In this document: in pieces, positions 16,904 through 26,117 of the stretch
Layout of the letters: every line of letters starts with the position of its first letter
Numbering within the stretch: position 1 is the stretch's first letter
Assembly: GCF_007421925.1 (NCBI RefSeq)
Contig: NZ_QMDX01000001.1
Span: 580,629-644,628, forward strand
DNA: 64,000 nt
From: Haloglomus irregulare
Lineage (GTDB): Archaea > Halobacteriota > Halobacteria > Halobacteriales > Haloarculaceae
Direction of reading: 5' to 3'
The notes under the pieces: generated by a model
Database searches by the model: none
What the model saw: the letters and a program-made list of their open reading frames with translations, nothing else
What the model was told of the DNA's origin: nothing
Position numbers and translations under genes: made by a program

Positions 16904-17434
16904 ATGGAGAGCCTGGAGCGGCCAGTCAGTGAAGTAATGACTGAACCGATCCGATCAGTGCCACCGGAAACTCCGGTGAGTGAGCTGGCCACGATCTTAC
17001 TGGAGGAATCGATCGGGTCAGTCGTCGTCGCAGAGGCCGATGGGATTGTGACCAAAACAGACCTCCTCACGGAGATCAGCAGCAGTAATTTCACGACGCC
17101 CGCCTCGGAACTCATGACCGACCCGATGGTCACCGTTTCGAGAGATGCTGACGTCCAAACCGCAATCGACCGCATGGACGAATATGAAATCAAACGCGTT
17201 GTCGTCGAGGACGGCACCGAGGCCGTTGGAATCGTGAGTACGACGGATGTCAGAGAGGCACTCACTACCGATTTCGACTCGGTGATTTCGATGTTCGCTG
17301 GAGCAACTGGGGCTGACGCCGAGGACACGTACGAGTGTCTATCCTGTGGCGAGCGCGTGACTGCTGCAAGCAAACCCGGTACATGCGACGCCTGCGATTC
17401 GCCAGTGCGCAATATCAGTATGCCGCGTGATTAG
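16904..17434 (+). CDS. CBS-domain pair with C-terminal zinc ribbon, 176 aa
   Basis: ATG at 16904. Residues 1-60 and 65-120 are two CBS repeats (VSEVMTEPIRSVPPETPVSE and ASELMTDPMVTVSRDADVQT), which together form a Bateman module that binds adenosine nucleotides. Residues about 143-172 hold two Cys pairs (CLSCGE and CDACDS) forming a zinc ribbon. CBS-plus-ribbon proteins are common in haloarchaea and are assumed to sense energy state. The frame stays open far upstream through a shadow of the preceding gene, but the methionine at the first CBS motif is the usual start. Confidence 0.85.
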   Translation: MESLERPVSEVMTEPIRSVPPETPVSELATILLEESIGSVVVAEADGIVTKTDLLTEISSSNFTTPASELMTDPMVTVSRDADVQTAIDRMDEYEIKRVVVEDGTEAVGIVSTTDVREALTTDFDSVISMFAGATGADAEDTYECLSCGERVTAASKPGTCDACDSPVRNISMPRD

Positions 17435-17471
17435 TTCGACAGCCCACCGGACCCCTCGGTCGTCACCTCGT

Positions 17472-17696
17472 TCAGTCCACCTCACTGACGGTCGTGTCGA
17501 GCCCGACATCGGGGTGGAATACGTCCTCCACCGAACACTCGAAGAAGTGGGCGAGTTTGAACACCAGCTCCGCCGATGGGTCGTACCGGTCCCCCTCGAT
17601 CGCGTTTATCGTCTGGCGGGTCACTTCCAACTGCGCTGCGAGGGCCCGCTGACTGAGTCCGTATTGCTCGCGCAACTGCTTGAGTGAGTTCTTCAC
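17472..17696 (-). CDS. Xre-family HTH regulator, 74 aa
   Basis: GTG at 17696, with GGAGG eight bases upstream, gives KNSLKQLREQYGLSQRALAA and then the recognition helix VTRQTINAIEGDRYDPSAEL. It is the compact Cro/C1-type regulator (YgzD/Xre-like) of 65-75 residues often paired with small membrane proteins of the DUF2178 kind, as here. It is the last of three genes on the strand, five bases after the preceding stop. Likely autoregulates the operon through the four-fold repeat at 18,508-18,566. Confidence 0.88.
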   Translation of the reverse strand: MKNSLKQLREQYGLSQRALAAQLEVTRQTINAIEGDRYDPSAELVFKLAHFFECSVEDVFHPDVGLDTTVSEVD

Positions 17697-17701
17697 GATA
17701 C

Positions 17702-18097
17702 TCACCTCCGGGACCCGATAGCGACGGTAAACGCGCCATAGGTCAGGTACAGTACTGCCACGAACACGCCGATCGCGGAGCTCCACGGCTGCCATTCGAA
17801 CATGTCGAGCCCCCAGGCGACGGTCAGAGCCGGAAAAACCACCGCCGACGCTACGCCGAAGACGGTCAGCGTCCGGCTGGCTGCCTCCTTCGAGACCGTC
17901 TCGTCACGCTCGTCGAACACGGGCGAATCCGTCTGCAACAGCGCGGCAGCAACCACGACGAGCGAAAGCACGTACGCTGCCACGCCGACAAGGGGACGGC
18001 TGACGATCGTGAGGCCAGCAAGTGCGAGACTCCCGAGCACGACGGCGAACCCGATCAGTCGACGGACGACGACTGGACTCAGTAGCGGATACGTCAT
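17702..18097 (-). CDS. DUF2178-like membrane protein, 131 aa
   Basis: ATG at 18097 overlaps the stop of the upstream gene (ATGA). Four membrane helices in two pairs are separated by a hydrophilic loop with an acidic stretch (SPVFDERDETVSKEAASRT). The 'D E R D x x V x x K A' loop pattern is what marks DUF2178 proteins, which are usually next to an Xre regulator of this size. Paralogous in layout to its upstream neighbour. Confidence 0.75.
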   Translation of the reverse strand: MTYPLLSPVVVRRLIGFAVVLGSLALAGLTIVSRPLVGVAAYVLSLVVVAAALLQTDSPVFDERDETVSKEAASRTLTVFGVASAVVFPALTVAWGLDMFEWQPWSSAIGVFVAVLYLTYGAFTVAIGSRR

Positions 18098-18498
18098 GCC
18101 GGGCGCGTGCGGAGCCACTGCCCCAACGCCACGGTCCCGTAGAGCGCGTACAGGCCAGCCACACTGAAGGCGATACCGGCGGCCACGGGTGTCCAGCGGA
18201 AGTACCCCAGGCCTGCCGCGAGGACGAGTCCCGGGAACACGGCCCCCGAAGCGATGCCGACCACGGCAAGGGTCACGTCGGCTGCCCCAATACGGTCCGC
18301 TTGCTCGGAGCGATCGGAGCCCTGTCCGGTGATGACGAACCCGAGTCCAGCCGTGCCGATCAGCAGGACGTAACCACCGACGGCGACGAGGGGGCGACTC
18401 TGCGAGAGAAGCGCCAATAGGAGCGCCGCAAGGCCGGATAACAGCCCACTGGCGAGCGGTACGATCGAGCCACGGGAATCCGATTCGGTCGGTGTCAT
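18094..18498 (-). CDS. Membrane protein, first gene of the Xre operon, 134 aa
   Basis: ATG at 18498 (MTPTESDSRGSIVPLASGLL). Four helices with an acidic central loop (GQGSDRSEQADRIGAADVTL), the same layout as the next gene and probably derived from it by duplication. The start is 10 bases from the nearest copy of the GTCAAACG repeat set that should control the operon. Confidence 0.75.
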   Translation of the reverse strand: MTPTESDSRGSIVPLASGLLSGLAALLLALLSQSRPLVAVGGYVLLIGTAGLGFVITGQGSDRSEQADRIGAADVTLAVVGIASGAVFPGLVLAAGLGYFRWTPVAAGIAFSVAGLYALYGTVALGQWLRTRPA

Positions 18499-18507
18499 GG
18501 TCAGTGT

Positions 18508-18566
18508 GTCAAACGAGTTTGTCGTCAAACGCTCTTTACAGTCAAACGTCTTTTACACAGTCAAAT
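18508..18566 (-). promoter_or_regulatory. Four-fold direct repeat, operator candidate of the Xre operon
   Basis: GTCAAAC or GTCAAAT occurs at 18,508, 18,524, 18,541 and 18,560 on the plus strand, that is (G/A)TTTGAC on the operon strand, spaced 16, 17 and 19 bases. AT-rich segments between the copies (TAAAACTTATTTG on the operon strand) could supply the TATA element. The set lies immediately upstream of the first gene of an operon whose last gene is an Xre regulator, so autoregulation is the simplest reading. Confidence 0.6.
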
Positions 18567-18659
18567 AAGTTTTACGTCCGGCAACCTCGCGGCCGTGAGC
18601 GTCTGACGGCAAGACGGGTCGGGTCACGATGCCCGGAACTGAGTGAGAGTCCCGCAGTG

Positions 18660-18950
18660 GTAACCTCCTCCTCGCGGTAAACGGCGAGGCTTCCCACGGC
18701 ACCGCACCGCCGTTACCCCTTATCCCCGACATGGGGACTCGGAGCTATCCGTACCCGAGACGCCACAGCGGTTCGAGCGTGTGTCTCGAACGTTCTGGGC
18801 CTCGGAGTCCCGATATTGTGCATTTGAGTCGGCGGTGTGGCCGCCTCGGTGCATGTCATGCTACGACACACTGCCAGTTGACGTACTGTTGCTGAACGTG
18901 GGTTGTGGGGGCGTTGTCGGATTCACGCCCGCCGTGAACGGCGGGATCCT
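18660..18950. repeat. Two solo IS200/IS605-type hairpins in a 500-bp gap
   Basis: One hairpin near 18,670-18,690 reads CCTCGCGGTAAACGGCGAGG and is followed by CTTCCCACGGC; a second at 18,928-18,945 reads CCCGCCGTGAACGGCGGG, preceded by GGATTCA. Both share the arm-GTGAACGG/GTAAACGG-arm form of the right ends at 9,370 and 55,340. The sequence between them has no protein frame I trust. This suggests decayed non-autonomous insertions. Confidence 0.55.
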
Positions 18951-19102
18951 CTCCTCGAACAAAGATAGAACCACAAGGCCGAAGCTCCACGATTTAGCCA
19001 TGGGGGATGGCAACGTTCCGAGTGTTTGGGCCGACTACGGTCGGCCTCGGAACCGACTGCGAGACCCCGGCAACGTCCGGGGTTCGGTTCGACGGGCGGC
19101 GA

Positions 19103-20611
19103 TCAGGCCTCGCTCGTGGTGGGCCCCGGATCCGTCTCGCCGACACTCTCCCCCTGCGTGGCGTCGCCACCGGACTGGTCGGCGTCATCCGAGGAGCCGC
19201 TGAGGTCCGTCCCGCGCCACGTTCCGAGTTCGAACCAACTGGCCGCGACGGTGGCCGCGATGATGCCGGAGACCGCGAACGCGAACCAGATTCCGGTCGG
19301 GGTGCGAGTCCCGAGGAACCAGACATCGACCGGGATGAGATCCTGGGAGGCGATATAGGCGATGGGCAGGCGGATGAAGCCGAACAGCAGGACCGCGATG
19401 GCGGCAGCGGTCAGCGTCTTGCCAGCGCCGCGGAACCCCCCACTGTACGCTCGCAACACGCCGACGAAGCCGAACGTGGGCGCGATCCACCGGAGGAAAG
19501 TCGCCCCCTCTGCGACGACGGCCGGCGAGTCATCGAACAGGCGGATGATGTCGGGAGCGAAGATGAACGTCAGGACGCCCAGTGTCGAGAGGATGAGAAA
19601 CGACGTCTTGGCGGCGAACCGGTTGGTGGCGACGACCCGGTCCTGCCGGCCAGCGCCGATGTTCTGCCCTGTCATCGTCTCGACGCCGCGGTCGATCGCG
19701 ATGGCGGGCATGAAGATCATCGAGAACACGCGGATCCCGACGCCGAACGCGGCGACGACTGGCGTCGCGAACAACGTGACGATGACCAACACGGCATTGA
19801 CGGAGATCGCGCGACCGGTGTTCTCGATGGAGGCCGGCACCCCAAGTCGGAGGATCTTCCGGACGTACTCGGCATCGGGGATCATCTCCTGTGGGTTGAT
19901 TCGGATGCCGTGCGAGCCGCGTAGCATGAGCCAGAGCCCGACGATCATCGCCGACCCGCGCGACAGGACGGTGGCGATCGCCGCCCCCTCGACGCCCAGT
20001 TCGGGGATCGGTCCCACGCCGAAGATGAGCAGCGGATCGATAGCGATGTTGAGGACCACCGTCCCAAGCATGACGAACATCGGCGTGATGGTGTCGCCGG
20101 CCCCTCGCATGAGCGCGATGAACACGGTGAATCCGAACAGGAACGGAAGCCCGAGACTGATGACTTCCATGTAGTCGGTGGCCGGCCCCAGAACGGCCGG
20201 CTCAGCGCCGAAGACCTGCAGTAAATCGGCGACGAACACGAACCCGAACATTCCGAACCCCATCCCAGCCAAGAGCGTCAGACTGACCGTCTGCGAAGCG
20301 GCGTACTCGGCGGCCGCCGCATCGTCGGCGCCGGTGTGCTGTGCCACGAGAACGCTGCCAGCGACCGTTAGCCCCAGCCCAAGCGAAATGAACAGATAGA
20401 CCAGCGGGAACCCGAGGCTGATCGCCGCTAATGCCTCCGTGCTGTATCGTCCGAGCCAGAACGTATCGGCCAGATTGTAACTGACCTGCAGCAGATTGGT
20501 GATGACGATCGGCAGCGAGAGGAAGAACAACGACTTCGGAATCGACCCGTCAGTCAGGTCCAGTTCCGATTGTCCCTTGAACAGTCCACTGAGACGATTT
20601 CTGAGACTCAA
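19103..20611 (-). CDS. MATE-family multidrug/Na+ exporter, 502 aa
   Basis: About twelve transmembrane helices in two related halves. The N-terminal half starts with IPKSLFFLSLPIVITNLLQV and the MATE signature around ADTFWLGRYSTEALAAISLG. Inner repeats include GAGDTITPMFVMLGTVVLNI in the first half and its counterpart GAGKTLTAAAIAVLLFGFIR in the second. Length is typical for the DinF/NorM group plus a 40-residue acidic C-terminal tail (SGGDATQGESVGETD). ATG at 20611. Exports cationic compounds in exchange for H+ or Na+ in this family; the substrate is not predictable. Its last 280 bases are duplicated, in decayed form, at 7,915-8,193. Confidence 0.92.
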   Translation of the reverse strand: MSLRNRLSGLFKGQSELDLTDGSIPKSLFFLSLPIVITNLLQVSYNLADTFWLGRYSTEALAAISLGFPLVYLFISLGLGLTVAGSVLVAQHTGADDAAAAEYAASQTVSLTLLAGMGFGMFGFVFVADLLQVFGAEPAVLGPATDYMEVISLGLPFLFGFTVFIALMRGAGDTITPMFVMLGTVVLNIAIDPLLIFGVGPIPELGVEGAAIATVLSRGSAMIVGLWLMLRGSHGIRINPQEMIPDAEYVRKILRLGVPASIENTGRAISVNAVLVIVTLFATPVVAAFGVGIRVFSMIFMPAIAIDRGVETMTGQNIGAGRQDRVVATNRFAAKTSFLILSTLGVLTFIFAPDIIRLFDDSPAVVAEGATFLRWIAPTFGFVGVLRAYSGGFRGAGKTLTAAAIAVLLFGFIRLPIAYIASQDLIPVDVWFLGTRTPTGIWFAFAVSGIIAATVAASWFELGTWRGTDLSGSSDDADQSGGDATQGESVGETDPGPTTSEA

Positions 20612-20766
20612 ATATCCATCTCACCACATACTGCGCCGGCGCCACACAGCAAGCTCGTATCGACGCTGTTGACGTAGAATCGATTCACAGCTCTCAGTCG
20701 TGACACCGTTAGGCCCTGTCGTACTTGACCTCTTCTTTATCAACACGTCTCCATCCGGAATCGACC

Positions 20767-20792
20767 TCCGCCCACTCCTGAAGCGGTGGGCG
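20767..20792. repeat. Solo IS-type hairpin
   Basis: CCGCCCAC and GTGGGCGG are perfect eight-base arms around TCCTGAAGCG. The centre 'CTGAAG' and the preceding GACCTCC follow the form of haloarchaeal IS1341-type right ends. It sits between the start of the MATE gene and the 3' end of the DUF58 operon. Confidence 0.5.
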
Positions 20793-20883
20793 GTCGCCTC
20801 GCAGTTGCTACTCGACCACTCACACCGCAGGGGTCGGCGCTGGACAGTCTAGCCATATTATGGGTGGCGGTTCCGCGTGAAGG

Positions 20884-21258
20884 TCACCCTCCGTCCGAAA
20901 CGAGCCCGAGCCGGACCCGCTCGTACCGATGGAGCCCGTACCCGAGCAGCGTCCCGGTCAGCACCAGCGTCAGCGCGACAAGCGCGAGGTTGTCGGTCCC
21001 GCGCTGGGCCAGTCTGACTGTCACGAACAGCCCGAGCGCGATGAGCCAGCAGACGAGGGTCGTCCGGAGGGCAGCCCCGATGCCGGCCAGCGAGAACGCA
21101 CAGATGAGTAGCGACGCGCCCTCCAACGCCGCGAACAGCACGAGCGGCGGGTTCGCCGGGAGGATGGGCAGGGCGACTAGGTGGAGGACCACCACGGACA
21201 CCGGGCCGAACAACGGGACCCGCGTCGCGCGGCCGGCGGTCGCCGTCCCGGCGCTCAT
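20884..21258 (-). CDS. Four-helix membrane protein downstream of DUF58, 124 aa
   Basis: ATG at 21258 overlaps the stop of the DUF58 gene by four bases, so it is coupled to it. Four helices (PLFGPVSVVVLHLVALPI, PLVLFAALEGASLLICAFSL, TTLVCWLIALGLFVTVRL, NLALVALTLVLTGTLLGYGL). In haloarchaea the DUF58 gene is commonly followed by membrane proteins like this in a MoxR/DUF58/transglutaminase cluster. It is probably a membrane part of that envelope-related system; its own role is unknown. Confidence 0.7.
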   Translation of the reverse strand: MSAGTATAGRATRVPLFGPVSVVVLHLVALPILPANPPLVLFAALEGASLLICAFSLAGIGAALRTTLVCWLIALGLFVTVRLAQRGTDNLALVALTLVLTGTLLGYGLHRYERVRLGLVSDGG

Positions 21259-22836
21259 CGGTCGCCACCCCCGGGCGCCGCGTTGGGATTCTCGGCCGTG
21301 CCGGTTCCATTCGCGCCGGCGCCACCGGTGTCGACGGTCTCCTTACTACCGGCCTCCCGCGGCCCCTCGCGCTGCCGCCGACGCTGGGCCAGCAGCGCCC
21401 CGATGCGGTCGCCCGGGGCCACCTCGAACGCCTCGACCCGGTCTAGCGCCGCGAGGTCGCGTCGGAACGCCTCGAAGTCGAGATACCGGTCGTACGCGGC
21501 GTCGAGGTCGGTCATCGCGTCCGGGTCGAACAGCACCCGCGGCGCGAGGAAGACGACGACGTGGTCGTCACCCCGGCGGGCTATCTTCACCGTCTCCCGG
21601 AGTTCCGCGCGGTTGCCGTCGTCGGTGAGGATGATCGTCCAGGTCGAGCCCCGGAGGCGCGTCAGCCGGCTCCGTGCGGTCGCGAACAGCGGGTCCGCCT
21701 CGACGCGGTCAACGTACGGGTCGGCCGCCTCGAGGAACGGCCGGAGCGTCGTCGCGAACGGCGACTCGTCGTCGGCGAGTGCCGTCGTATCACGGCGGGC
21801 CGAGGCCGGCGTCCGGGCCCCGCGACCGTACTCTGGGGGCCGGAGCGTCCCGGACCGGGATGCTTTGCTGCCATCCGCGCTTCCGTGCGGCGCGGTCGGC
21901 GTCAGGTTGGTGAGTGCCTCGCGGATGGTCGCGTACGTCTCCAGGTCGGCACTCGGCGGCTCGGCGACGGTCACGCCTGCGTCCCCGACGGCGTAGCAGC
22001 CCAGCGGGTCGTCCAGCTCGCGGGCGCTCTCCAGATACGCGATGGCGACCTCCCGGAGATAGTTGAGGGCCCGCTGCCCGTCGCGGCCGCGCCCGGTCGC
22101 CGCCCGGTGGTCGGGCAGGAGCACCGTCGTCCGGTCGGCTTCGGCTTCGAATTCGCGGATGTGGGGTTCGTTCAGCCGGGCGGTCGCCTTCCAGTCGATA
22201 CGCTTGGCCTCGTCGCCGGCGACGTACTGTCTGATCTCGACGAGCTCGAGTCCGGAACCGATTCGGCCGGCGTCGTGCTCGCCGTAGGCGGCCGCAACCG
22301 AGTCGCCGCCGGCGCCGACGTGGACGTTGCGCGGCGCGCGGCTCAACCGTGAGCCTTGGTGTCGGGCCGCGTGCGACCGTCTCGTGGAAGAGGCCGCGGC
22401 CGTCGGTGAGGTGGAGTTCCGCCTGCGGGACCGTGTGACCACCAGCGACCGGGACGGTGACGCCGAAGACGGTGGTTGCCTCGGTCATGCCGCGGGCGAG
22501 CGTGGTCGTCGTCGAGCCCTCGTCGGTCGCGACGCCGGCCACTGGGCGACGGCCGTCGGCGTGAATGTCGAGCGGGCTGCCGTCGGGGGCGGACAGCGAG
22601 AGAGTGATCGTCGCCGGGTCGTCGGTCGCGACGCGAGCGGGCGTGAGCGACTGGTCGACGGTCAGGCGCTCGTCGAGCGCGGCCGCCCGGCGGGCGAACA
22701 GGAACTGGTGGGCGAGGAGCCACGCGCCGACGACGGCGGCCCCGAACAGGAGGACCGGCCGCTCGAAGCCCACGGCGAGGGCGGCCAGCACGACGGCGGT
22801 CGCAGCGACCGCCCGGGCACGGCGCGTGGCGTGCAT
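21255..22836 (-). pseudogene. DUF58 protein with a frameshift
   Basis: From ATG 22836 the first frame gives two membrane helices (AVAATAVVLAALAVGFERPV) and an Ig-like domain to about residue 165. At 22,328-22,342, a GC-repeat run, the coding frame changes: the text LTVEPRA ends and RNVHVGAGGD resumes in the next frame, one base too many or two too few. The second frame then carries the DUF58 signature (GLELVEIRQYVAGDEAKRID followed by WKATAR) and a von Willebrand A-like region (STWTIILTDDGNRAELRETV). Joined, the protein is about 525 aa, usual for the family. It is either a true recent mutation or a base-calling error in a GC-rich repeat. Confidence 0.75.
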
Positions 22837-22929
22837 ACCGCGGTGCAGGTGGGTGGTATGGTTGAAAGCTTCCCTCCGCGATGCGAGGCGGAGCCTCTTT
22901 GATGCCCTGGGGCCTCGGTCGGGACGAGT

Positions 22930-25130
22930 GTGACACGTCGCGCCGCAATGGTCGTGATGGCGCTCCTGCTGGTCACGATGAGTGTGCCGTCCACGGCCGG
23001 TGCCGGAACGACGACGGCCGCCGGGGTTGGGACCGATACTACTGACGGTGTTGTTCTGGATAGAGCGGGATCGGCCGTGTCGGCCCAGCAGGCGAACAAC
23101 ACGACCGTCCGGCACGAGGACCCAGACGAGACGAATCAAGATGGGGACCTCTCCAGGGTCAGTGGGGTCCTTGCCGGGCAGCTGGGCGAGATCTCCGTCG
23201 ACTGTTCCGAGGGTATTCGTGTCGGGAACTACGACGCCTGTGAAGAGTTGGATGCGGATGGGGAGTACGGTGACGCGCTGTCGAAGTACGTTGACGTGAC
23301 CGGGCGAGATGGGGACGACGAGGACTCGGAGACCGCCGAGTCGTACCGTGACCTGCAGGAAGAACAGCAGGAGTTCGCCAACGAGACACGGGAGTTCCGG
23401 CAGACGTATCAGGAGTATCAGGAGGCGAGACGGAACGGCAACACCAGCCGCGCACGGCAACTGGCGCGGGAACTGCTCGAACTGCGTGGGGACATCCAGC
23501 GCACGGGGACGAACGTCTCGCGGTCGGCGACCGAGGTCAGCAACCGGTCTGGTGTTTCACTTGAATCCGTCGAGCAGAACACCCGGCTGGCGACCCGGAA
23601 CGTCTCGAACACGACCAAAACGGTGGTGACAACCGTGTTCCTCCCGACGGCGATGACGGCGACTCGGGAGGGTACGGGCAACATCTCCGCCCGGGACCCG
23701 CTGGTTGTCTCGGGCACGGTACAGACGTCCAACGGGAGTCGTGTACCCAACGGAAGCGTCGTGCTTGCGACGGGGCCCGGACGGGATGCCCCCGTCGTAT
23801 CGCGGACGCGGGCGGCAGTGAACGCCTCCGGCGAGTACCGGCTGTCGTACCAGCCGACGACCGTGCGGACAGGCAACCGGACGCTGTCGGTCCGGTACGT
23901 GCCGCCCGCGGCCTCGGTCTACCGGGCCGCGAACGTGTCGGTTCAGGCGACGGTGGAGCCTGTGGTGGCGACCGTCGCGCTTCAGGACGTGACAGGGACT
24001 GTGCGGTACGGTGATACGGTCGGTGGGATTGCGACGCTCGAACTCGCTGCTGACGGCGTGAACACCTCACTGCCTGGGGTGCCGTTGACAACCTCGCTCG
24101 GCGGGCGGGAACTGGTGACGAGTCGTACTGGCCCGGATGGACGCGTTACGCTCCGAGGGCCGCTACCCGTGCGAGTCGCGCCCGGCACGCAGCCACTCCG
24201 CGTGCGTGGTCCGTCGGCCGGCCGTGCGGTGGTCGTCGAACCAACTCGGCAGGAGGTGCGCGTCCAGTCGTCGGCGACCCAGCTCGATGCGCGGGCGGTG
24301 CAGACAGCGACGGGCGAGCGGCGCGTCCGTGTCGTTGGGCGGTTGCTGGCCCAGGGCGAGGGCATCCCCGAACAGGAGGTCGCGGTTCGGATCGGTGGCC
24401 AGCAAGTCAGGACGCTCCGGACGAACGCGAGTGGATACTACCCCGGGACGGTGACGGTTCCGAACGCGTCGTCCCCGGCGGCCGGCCAGGCGTCGCTCAG
24501 CGTGGTCGTGGCGTACGACGGCACAGGGACGAACTTAGAGAGTGCTCGGACACGACAGGCGGTGTCGGTTCGGAGCGGTGTCGCGGCTGAGTCAGGTGTG
24601 GGCGATCGTATCGTCGCCTTCGTCGGGTCGAATCCGGTTGCAGTCGGGGGGGGACTGTCGTCGGTTTCGGGCTGCTGGTCGCCGGTGGCTTCGTGATCAT
24701 GCGTCGACGGCGGACGAGTGAGGGGACGGTAGCCAGCGGTGACGATTCCGAGCAGCCGACCGGGGCAACACCCGTATCCGGTGACACCAGTGAGGAGTCG
24801 GACCGGAGTCCTGATATCACGGCGGTCCGGGACGCGCTGTCTGCGGGGGCGTACAGTAGGGCCGTCCTCTCCGGGTACGCGGCACTCCGGCAGGGACTGG
24901 CAGTGGCGGAGGGGCCGGCGACACATTGGGAGTTCTACCGGATGGCCGCCGACAGCGGGCTCTCGGAGGCCCAACTCGACGCGCTCCGCGAGGTGACCGA
25001 GGCGTTCGAGCGCGTGAGTTTCGCGGGTGAGGCGCCCGACGAGGAGACGGCTGCGACCGTGCTGGAGCGCGTTCGCGCGGCGCTCGATGAGGGAGACTCG
25101 GGCGTTGAGGCGGCCGGGGCCGACGACTGA
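22930..25130 (+). pseudogene. DUF4129 surface protein with a frameshift in a poly-G run
   Basis: GTG 22930 starts a signal peptide (MVVMALLLVTMSVPSTAGAG), followed by a 550-residue exported region: a coiled-coil-like acidic part (SYRDLQEEQQEFANETREFR) and two or more Ig-like repeats with Thr/Ser-rich text. At 24,646-24,653 there are eight G; with nine, the frame reads VVGFGLLVAGGFVIMRRRRT, a transmembrane helix with stop-transfer arginines, and joins the DUF4129 domain downstream (AVRDALSAGAYSRAVLSGYA). As given, frame 1 ends at 24,696 and the last 145 residues are in another frame. Intact length about 733 aa. It is divergent from the DUF58 gene with 93 bases between them. DUF4129 proteins accompany transglutaminase/DUF58 envelope clusters. 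Confidence 0.78.
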
Positions 25131-25212
25131 TCGTCGTGCGATGGCGTACGATCACGATTCGACCACCCGGAATCGTAAGTTTCGATGCCGACAGTAGGGG
25201 CGGAGATCTATG

Positions 25213-25719
25213 TCATTCGCCGAGGAACCGTCGGAAATCCCGAGCGGGAGATCGAAAGCCCGCCTCGTCGATCCACCGCTTCAGATACGTATCCGCTGTA
25301 TCGGCCGCGATCCGGTCGTTTTCGACGAACCGAACCAACAGACCGATTGATCCGGTTAGCCCGATCCCACGCTGGTCGGCAACCGTCCGTGCATCTCCAT
25401 CATCGGTCACGACCGTCCCCTCGGCCTCCGCTGCGACGGCCAACGCCTGCGCCTCCCCCGGGTCCAGGGTCTCCAGAAGTGTCTCTTCCAGCTTCTGTGC
25501 TGGCGGTGACGGGGTGACCACGGGGATTCCGTCTTCGAGTGCGCTCAGAGCCCGCTCGAGATACTGATGAGTCTCGATTCCGTCGTTGAGTTCAGTAGAT
25601 ACAGCGTCAACCGTCACGACCCGGGGTAACCCCAGCAACAACTCGACGTGGTTGACGTGAGCGAAGTTCGAAAGAACAGTCGTGTTCAGAACGGTCGCCT
25701 TTCTCGGCACCTCTGTCAT
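25213..25719 (-). CDS. PIN-like DUF3368-type toxin, 168 aa
   Basis: A PIN-domain protein of the DUF3368 kind: N-terminal LNTTVLSNFAHVNHVELLLG, central LETLDPGEAQALAVAAEAEG and the acidic pair VVTDDGDARTVADQRGI. The usual first catalytic Asp of PIN nucleases is Asn here (LNTT), while the later acidic residues are kept. Its start overlaps the stop of the UPF0175 gene by four bases (ATGA), the standard order antitoxin then toxin. Expected to be an RNA-cleaving toxin in this family; activity with Asn in the first site is uncertain. Confidence 0.8.
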   Translation of the reverse strand: MTEVPRKATVLNTTVLSNFAHVNHVELLLGLPRVVTVDAVSTELNDGIETHQYLERALSALEDGIPVVTPSPPAQKLEETLLETLDPGEAQALAVAAEAEGTVVTDDGDARTVADQRGIGLTGSIGLLVRFVENDRIAADTADTYLKRWIDEAGFRSPARDFRRFLGE

Positions 25720-26042
25720 TCGAGATCCCGGGCGGCCTCGATCTCGTCTCGTACAGCCGCCACGTCCTCAGGTCCGAGCCGTAGTTCGACGCCCTCTTCC
25801 CGCAGGATGTCTCGCATCTCGAACCGATTGACAGCAGCGAGCCGCGCGGCGGTCCCCAGCGTGATATCCTCGGTCTCGTACAGCGAGACCGCAGCCGCTA
25901 TTCGGGCGTTCTGGTTCTCCTCGAAGTATTCACGGAGGACGTGTCGGATGGCGTCGCTCTTGTTCTCGAAGATACCTGCTTTGACGGCCCCCTCCATGAG
26001 ATCGGTGAGGTCATCCGGGATGGTCGCGGTGGTTCGGGACAT
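25716..26042 (-). CDS. UPF0175 antitoxin, 108 aa
   Basis: ATG at 26042 (MSRTTATIPDDLTDLMEGAV). Residues 1-50 are a ribbon-helix-helix (KSDAIRHVLREYFEENQNAR), followed by the UPF0175 segment (IAAAVSLYETEDITLGTAAR), an HTH-like part (LAAVNRFEMRDILREEGVEL) and the C-terminal toxin-binding arm. UPF0175 proteins are antitoxins of DUF3368 PIN proteins, and the partner follows with a four-base overlap. Should repress its own promoter. Confidence 0.88.
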   Translation of the reverse strand: MSRTTATIPDDLTDLMEGAVKAGIFENKSDAIRHVLREYFEENQNARIAAAVSLYETEDITLGTAARLAAVNRFEMRDILREEGVELRLGPEDVAAVRDEIEAARDLE

Positions 26043-26117
26043 GCCTCGTCTCAAGAGAGGCCTTCATGCAGTATATGAATTATGCCGGAGAAGGTAGGGT
26101 TTCAGAACACCGGGGTA

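Noticed and set aside
18508-18566. Four short direct repeats as a CRISPR-like array
   Set aside because: The repeats are seven bases, spacers are about ten bases and there are no cas genes; position at a promoter fits an operator set.
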